From Mycobacterium decipiens (GTDB taxonomy: Bacteria > Actinomycetota > Actinomycetes > Mycobacteriales > Mycobacteriaceae), in the NCBI RefSeq assembly GCF_963853665.1, contig NZ_OY970459.1:4030001-4094000 (forward strand): 64,000 bases of DNA, written 5' to 3'. The notes under the pieces were generated by a model. It made no database searches. It was not told the origin of the DNA and saw nothing but the letters and a program-made list of their open reading frames with translations. The position numbers were made by a program, and so were the translations under genes. This document shows positions 62,731 through 64,000 of this stretch, piece by piece (position 1 is the stretch's first letter; each line of letters opens with the position of its first letter).

Positions 62731-63598
62731 CGTTGTTCGGCCCGCCCGAGTTCTGCCCGGGAATGTCGGTGATCGGGAAGTTGGGCATCGGCAGGGGCGA
62801 CGGCGTGTTGGGCAACGGCGGAATCTCGCTGGCCGGGATGTCGTGGAGTTCGTTGACCGGTGGGCCGTTCTCCCGGCTGCCGTAGCTGGTACCTGGGGCC
62901 CGCGGCCCAAGCAGTTCGCTGACCGTCACCAGGCGGTAGCCGTTGGCCTTGAGCACCGGGATGAACTGGTACACGAGGTCGACGGTGCTCGAGTAGGTGT
63001 CGTGGAACAGCACTACCGAACCCGGCTTGATCTGCGTCATCAGCAGGTGCCGCGTTGCCGCGGTGTTGGAGTCGTTGGCCCAGTCGAACGGAATGACATC
63101 CCAGAGGATTTCGGCTTGCCCCAACCTGCCGGCGACCTGACGTACCGCCTCGTTGGACAGCCCGCCGGCCGGACGGTACAAGGTCGGCGTGCGGCCGGTA
63201 GCGGCGGTAATCGCGTCGTTCGCCCTGGAAAACTGGCCGGCGATCGCGGCGGGCGGGATCGTCGTCATGTTGGGGTGTTCCCAGGTGTGGCTGCCGATCT
63301 CCATGCCCGCGTCGGCGATGCGCTTGGCACCGGCCGGATTGGCTGCGACTTTGTTGCCGATCAGGAAGAACGTGGCCTTGGCGTCGTCGTCCTTGAGGAT
63401 TTGCAGCAGCCGGTCGGTGTAGGGCCCTGGACCGTCGTCGAAGGTCAGCGCGACGCACTTGACCGCCGCACAGCTCAGGGCGTCGGCCCGCGTGACGCGG
63501 CCGGTAAGGGCGCCGACCACCAGCACCGCGGCGGCGACCACGACACCGAAGACCGTGCGCCAGTAGCGCCAGATCTGGTTGTCGGGTCGTTTCGGCAC
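62723..63598 (-). CDS. Secreted polysaccharide deacetylase (NodB/CE4 family)
   Basis: This 291-residue protein has an N-terminal signal anchor (VFGVVVAAAVLVVGALTG) and a CE4 domain: VALTFDDGPGPYT with the catalytic and metal aspartates, IGSHTWEHPNM with the metal histidines (HxxxH), LYRPAGG, and SVVLFHDTYSS with the general acid histidine. A proline-rich tail ends the chain. It removes acetyl groups from peptidoglycan or a similar glycan. GTG63598 is used. I recall Rv1096, reported as a peptidoglycan deacetylase. Confidence 0.92.
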   Translation of the reverse strand: MPKRPDNQIWRYWRTVFGVVVAAAVLVVGALTGRVTRADALSCAAVKCVALTFDDGPGPYTDRLLQILKDDDAKATFFLIGNKVAANPAGAKRIADAGMEIGSHTWEHPNMTTIPPAAIAGQFSRANDAITAATGRTPTLYRPAGGLSNEAVRQVAGRLGQAEILWDVIPFDWANDSNTAATRHLLMTQIKPGSVVLFHDTYSSTVDLVYQFIPVLKANGYRLVTVSELLGPRAPGTSYGSRENGPPVNELHDIPASEIPPLPNTPSPLPMPNFPITDIPGQNSGGPNNGA

Positions 63599-63610
63599 TC
63601 AGGAAGTTTA

Positions 63611-63676
63611 CCCGCGAGCAGACACAAAATCGCATGCGCGGGGCCCGCGCAGTGCGATTTTGTGTCTGCTCGCGGG
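63611..63676. terminator. Long palindrome between the convergent or abutting deacetylase and phoH2 genes
   Basis: A perfect 24-bp inverted repeat (63611-63634 with 63653-63676) has a GC-rich centre that is itself palindromic (GCGCGGGGCCCGCGC). It lies between the deacetylase start side and the end of phoH2, which is transcribed towards it. The arm core GAGCAGACACAAAATCGCA is a variant of that at 21408-21465. Confidence 0.75.
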
Positions 63677-63684
63677 AGGCGCAC

Positions 63685-64000
63685 TCAGTGCGGGCCGGCG
63701 ATCTCCTCGAGCATCTCGGTGACCAGCGCGGCGATCGGCGAGCGTTCACTGCGCAGCAGCGTGATGTGCGCGAACAGCGGATGCCCTTTGAGCTTCTCGA
63801 TAACCGCGGCGACCCCGTCATGGCGGCCGACCCGCAGGTTGTCGCGCTGTGCGATGTCGTGGGTCAAGACCACCCGGGAGCCGGTCCCCAACCGGGACAG
63901 CACGGTCAGCAGCACGTTGCGCTCCAATGACTGTGCCTCGTCGACGATGACGAACGAATCATGCAACGAGCGGCCCCGGATGTGGGTCAGCGGCAGCACC
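63685..64000 (-). CDS. phoH2: PhoH2-type ATPase/ribonuclease, C-terminal part (runs off the right edge)
   Basis: The last 104 codons of a PhoH-domain protein are present: [20 protein letters not shown] with the Walker B (VIVDEAQ), [20 protein letters not shown] and [10 protein letters not shown]. Mycobacterial PhoH2 (Rv1095) fuses a PIN ribonuclease domain to this ATPase; the PIN part would be outside the window. The stop is at 63685, next to the long palindrome. Confidence 0.9.
   Translation of the reverse strand, partial: VLPLTHIRGRSLHDSFVIVDEAQSLERNVLLTVLSRLGTGSRVVLTHDIAQRDNLRVGRHDGVAAVIEKLKGHPLFAHITLLRSERSPIAALVTEMLEEIAGPH

Noticed and set aside
1..64000. CRISPR arrays, tRNA or rRNA genes, and intact insertion sequences
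   Set aside because: I looked for regularly spaced repeats, cloverleaf ends and transposase motifs (DDE or IS-type) and saw none. The direct repeats at 615 and 683 are only two copies and do not form an array.

Overview
The window is high-GC actinobacterial DNA from a slow-growing Mycobacterium related to M. tuberculosis. The evidence is a PPE protein tail with NTG-type repeats, PE-domain scraps, a 13E12-type HNH gene with a mycobacterial SOS box, a cobalamin riboswitch in front of metE, and a gene order that I recognise from memory as the H37Rv block phoH2-fum-glpX-xseAB-lytB2-zwf1-gnd2-ppdK-metE (about Rv1095 to Rv1139c, read in reverse). Rv equivalences are recollections, not database results.

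Left end (1-6180): a truncated NAD(P)-binding epimerase, then a three-gene operon of type III polyketide synthase, isoprenylcysteine-type methyltransferase and FAD oxidoreductase. This has the layout of the Streptomyces srsABC phenolic-lipid operon. A convergent thiolase/crotonase pair and a collapsed PPE gene follow.

Accessory cluster (6261-18682): a minus-strand block of VWA protein, MoxR ATPase, cytoplasmic-type substrate-binding protein, AveC-like membrane protein, SDR, aldehyde dehydrogenase and two P450s, with a tandem-domain TetR regulator and two SDRs (one broken) on the plus strand. A 17-bp operator-like motif occurs four times inside it. It looks like a substrate-induced oxidative catabolic system and is the best candidate here for an undescribed system.

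Middle (18740-37256): riboswitch-metE, a DUF3556 membrane protein, an amine oxidase pseudogene, DoxX, ppdK and its partner, a WS/DGAT-like gene, ephC, an amidohydrolase with a probable leaderless promoter, bpoB, gnd2, zwf1, an intact class III adenylyl cyclase and a permuted papain-fold protein.

Decay zone (37257-43853): an AT-richer NlpC/P60 gene, the SOS-controlled 13E12 gene, a broken GNAT/higA/higB group, a serine hydrolase with a lost nucleophile and a frameshift, monooxygenase and PPE scraps, and a frameshifted ychF.

Conserved core (43995-56056): ispH, xseAB, a 3beta-HSD behind a KstR-type box, glpX, fum and membrane proteins. A lactate-racemase cofactor islet follows (larE-larB-larC plus an MFS transporter, 56994-60929), flanked by inverted PE-gene remnants that share a palindrome. 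The right end holds a membrane adenylyl cyclase overlapping a polysaccharide deacetylase gene, and the C-terminal part of phoH2.
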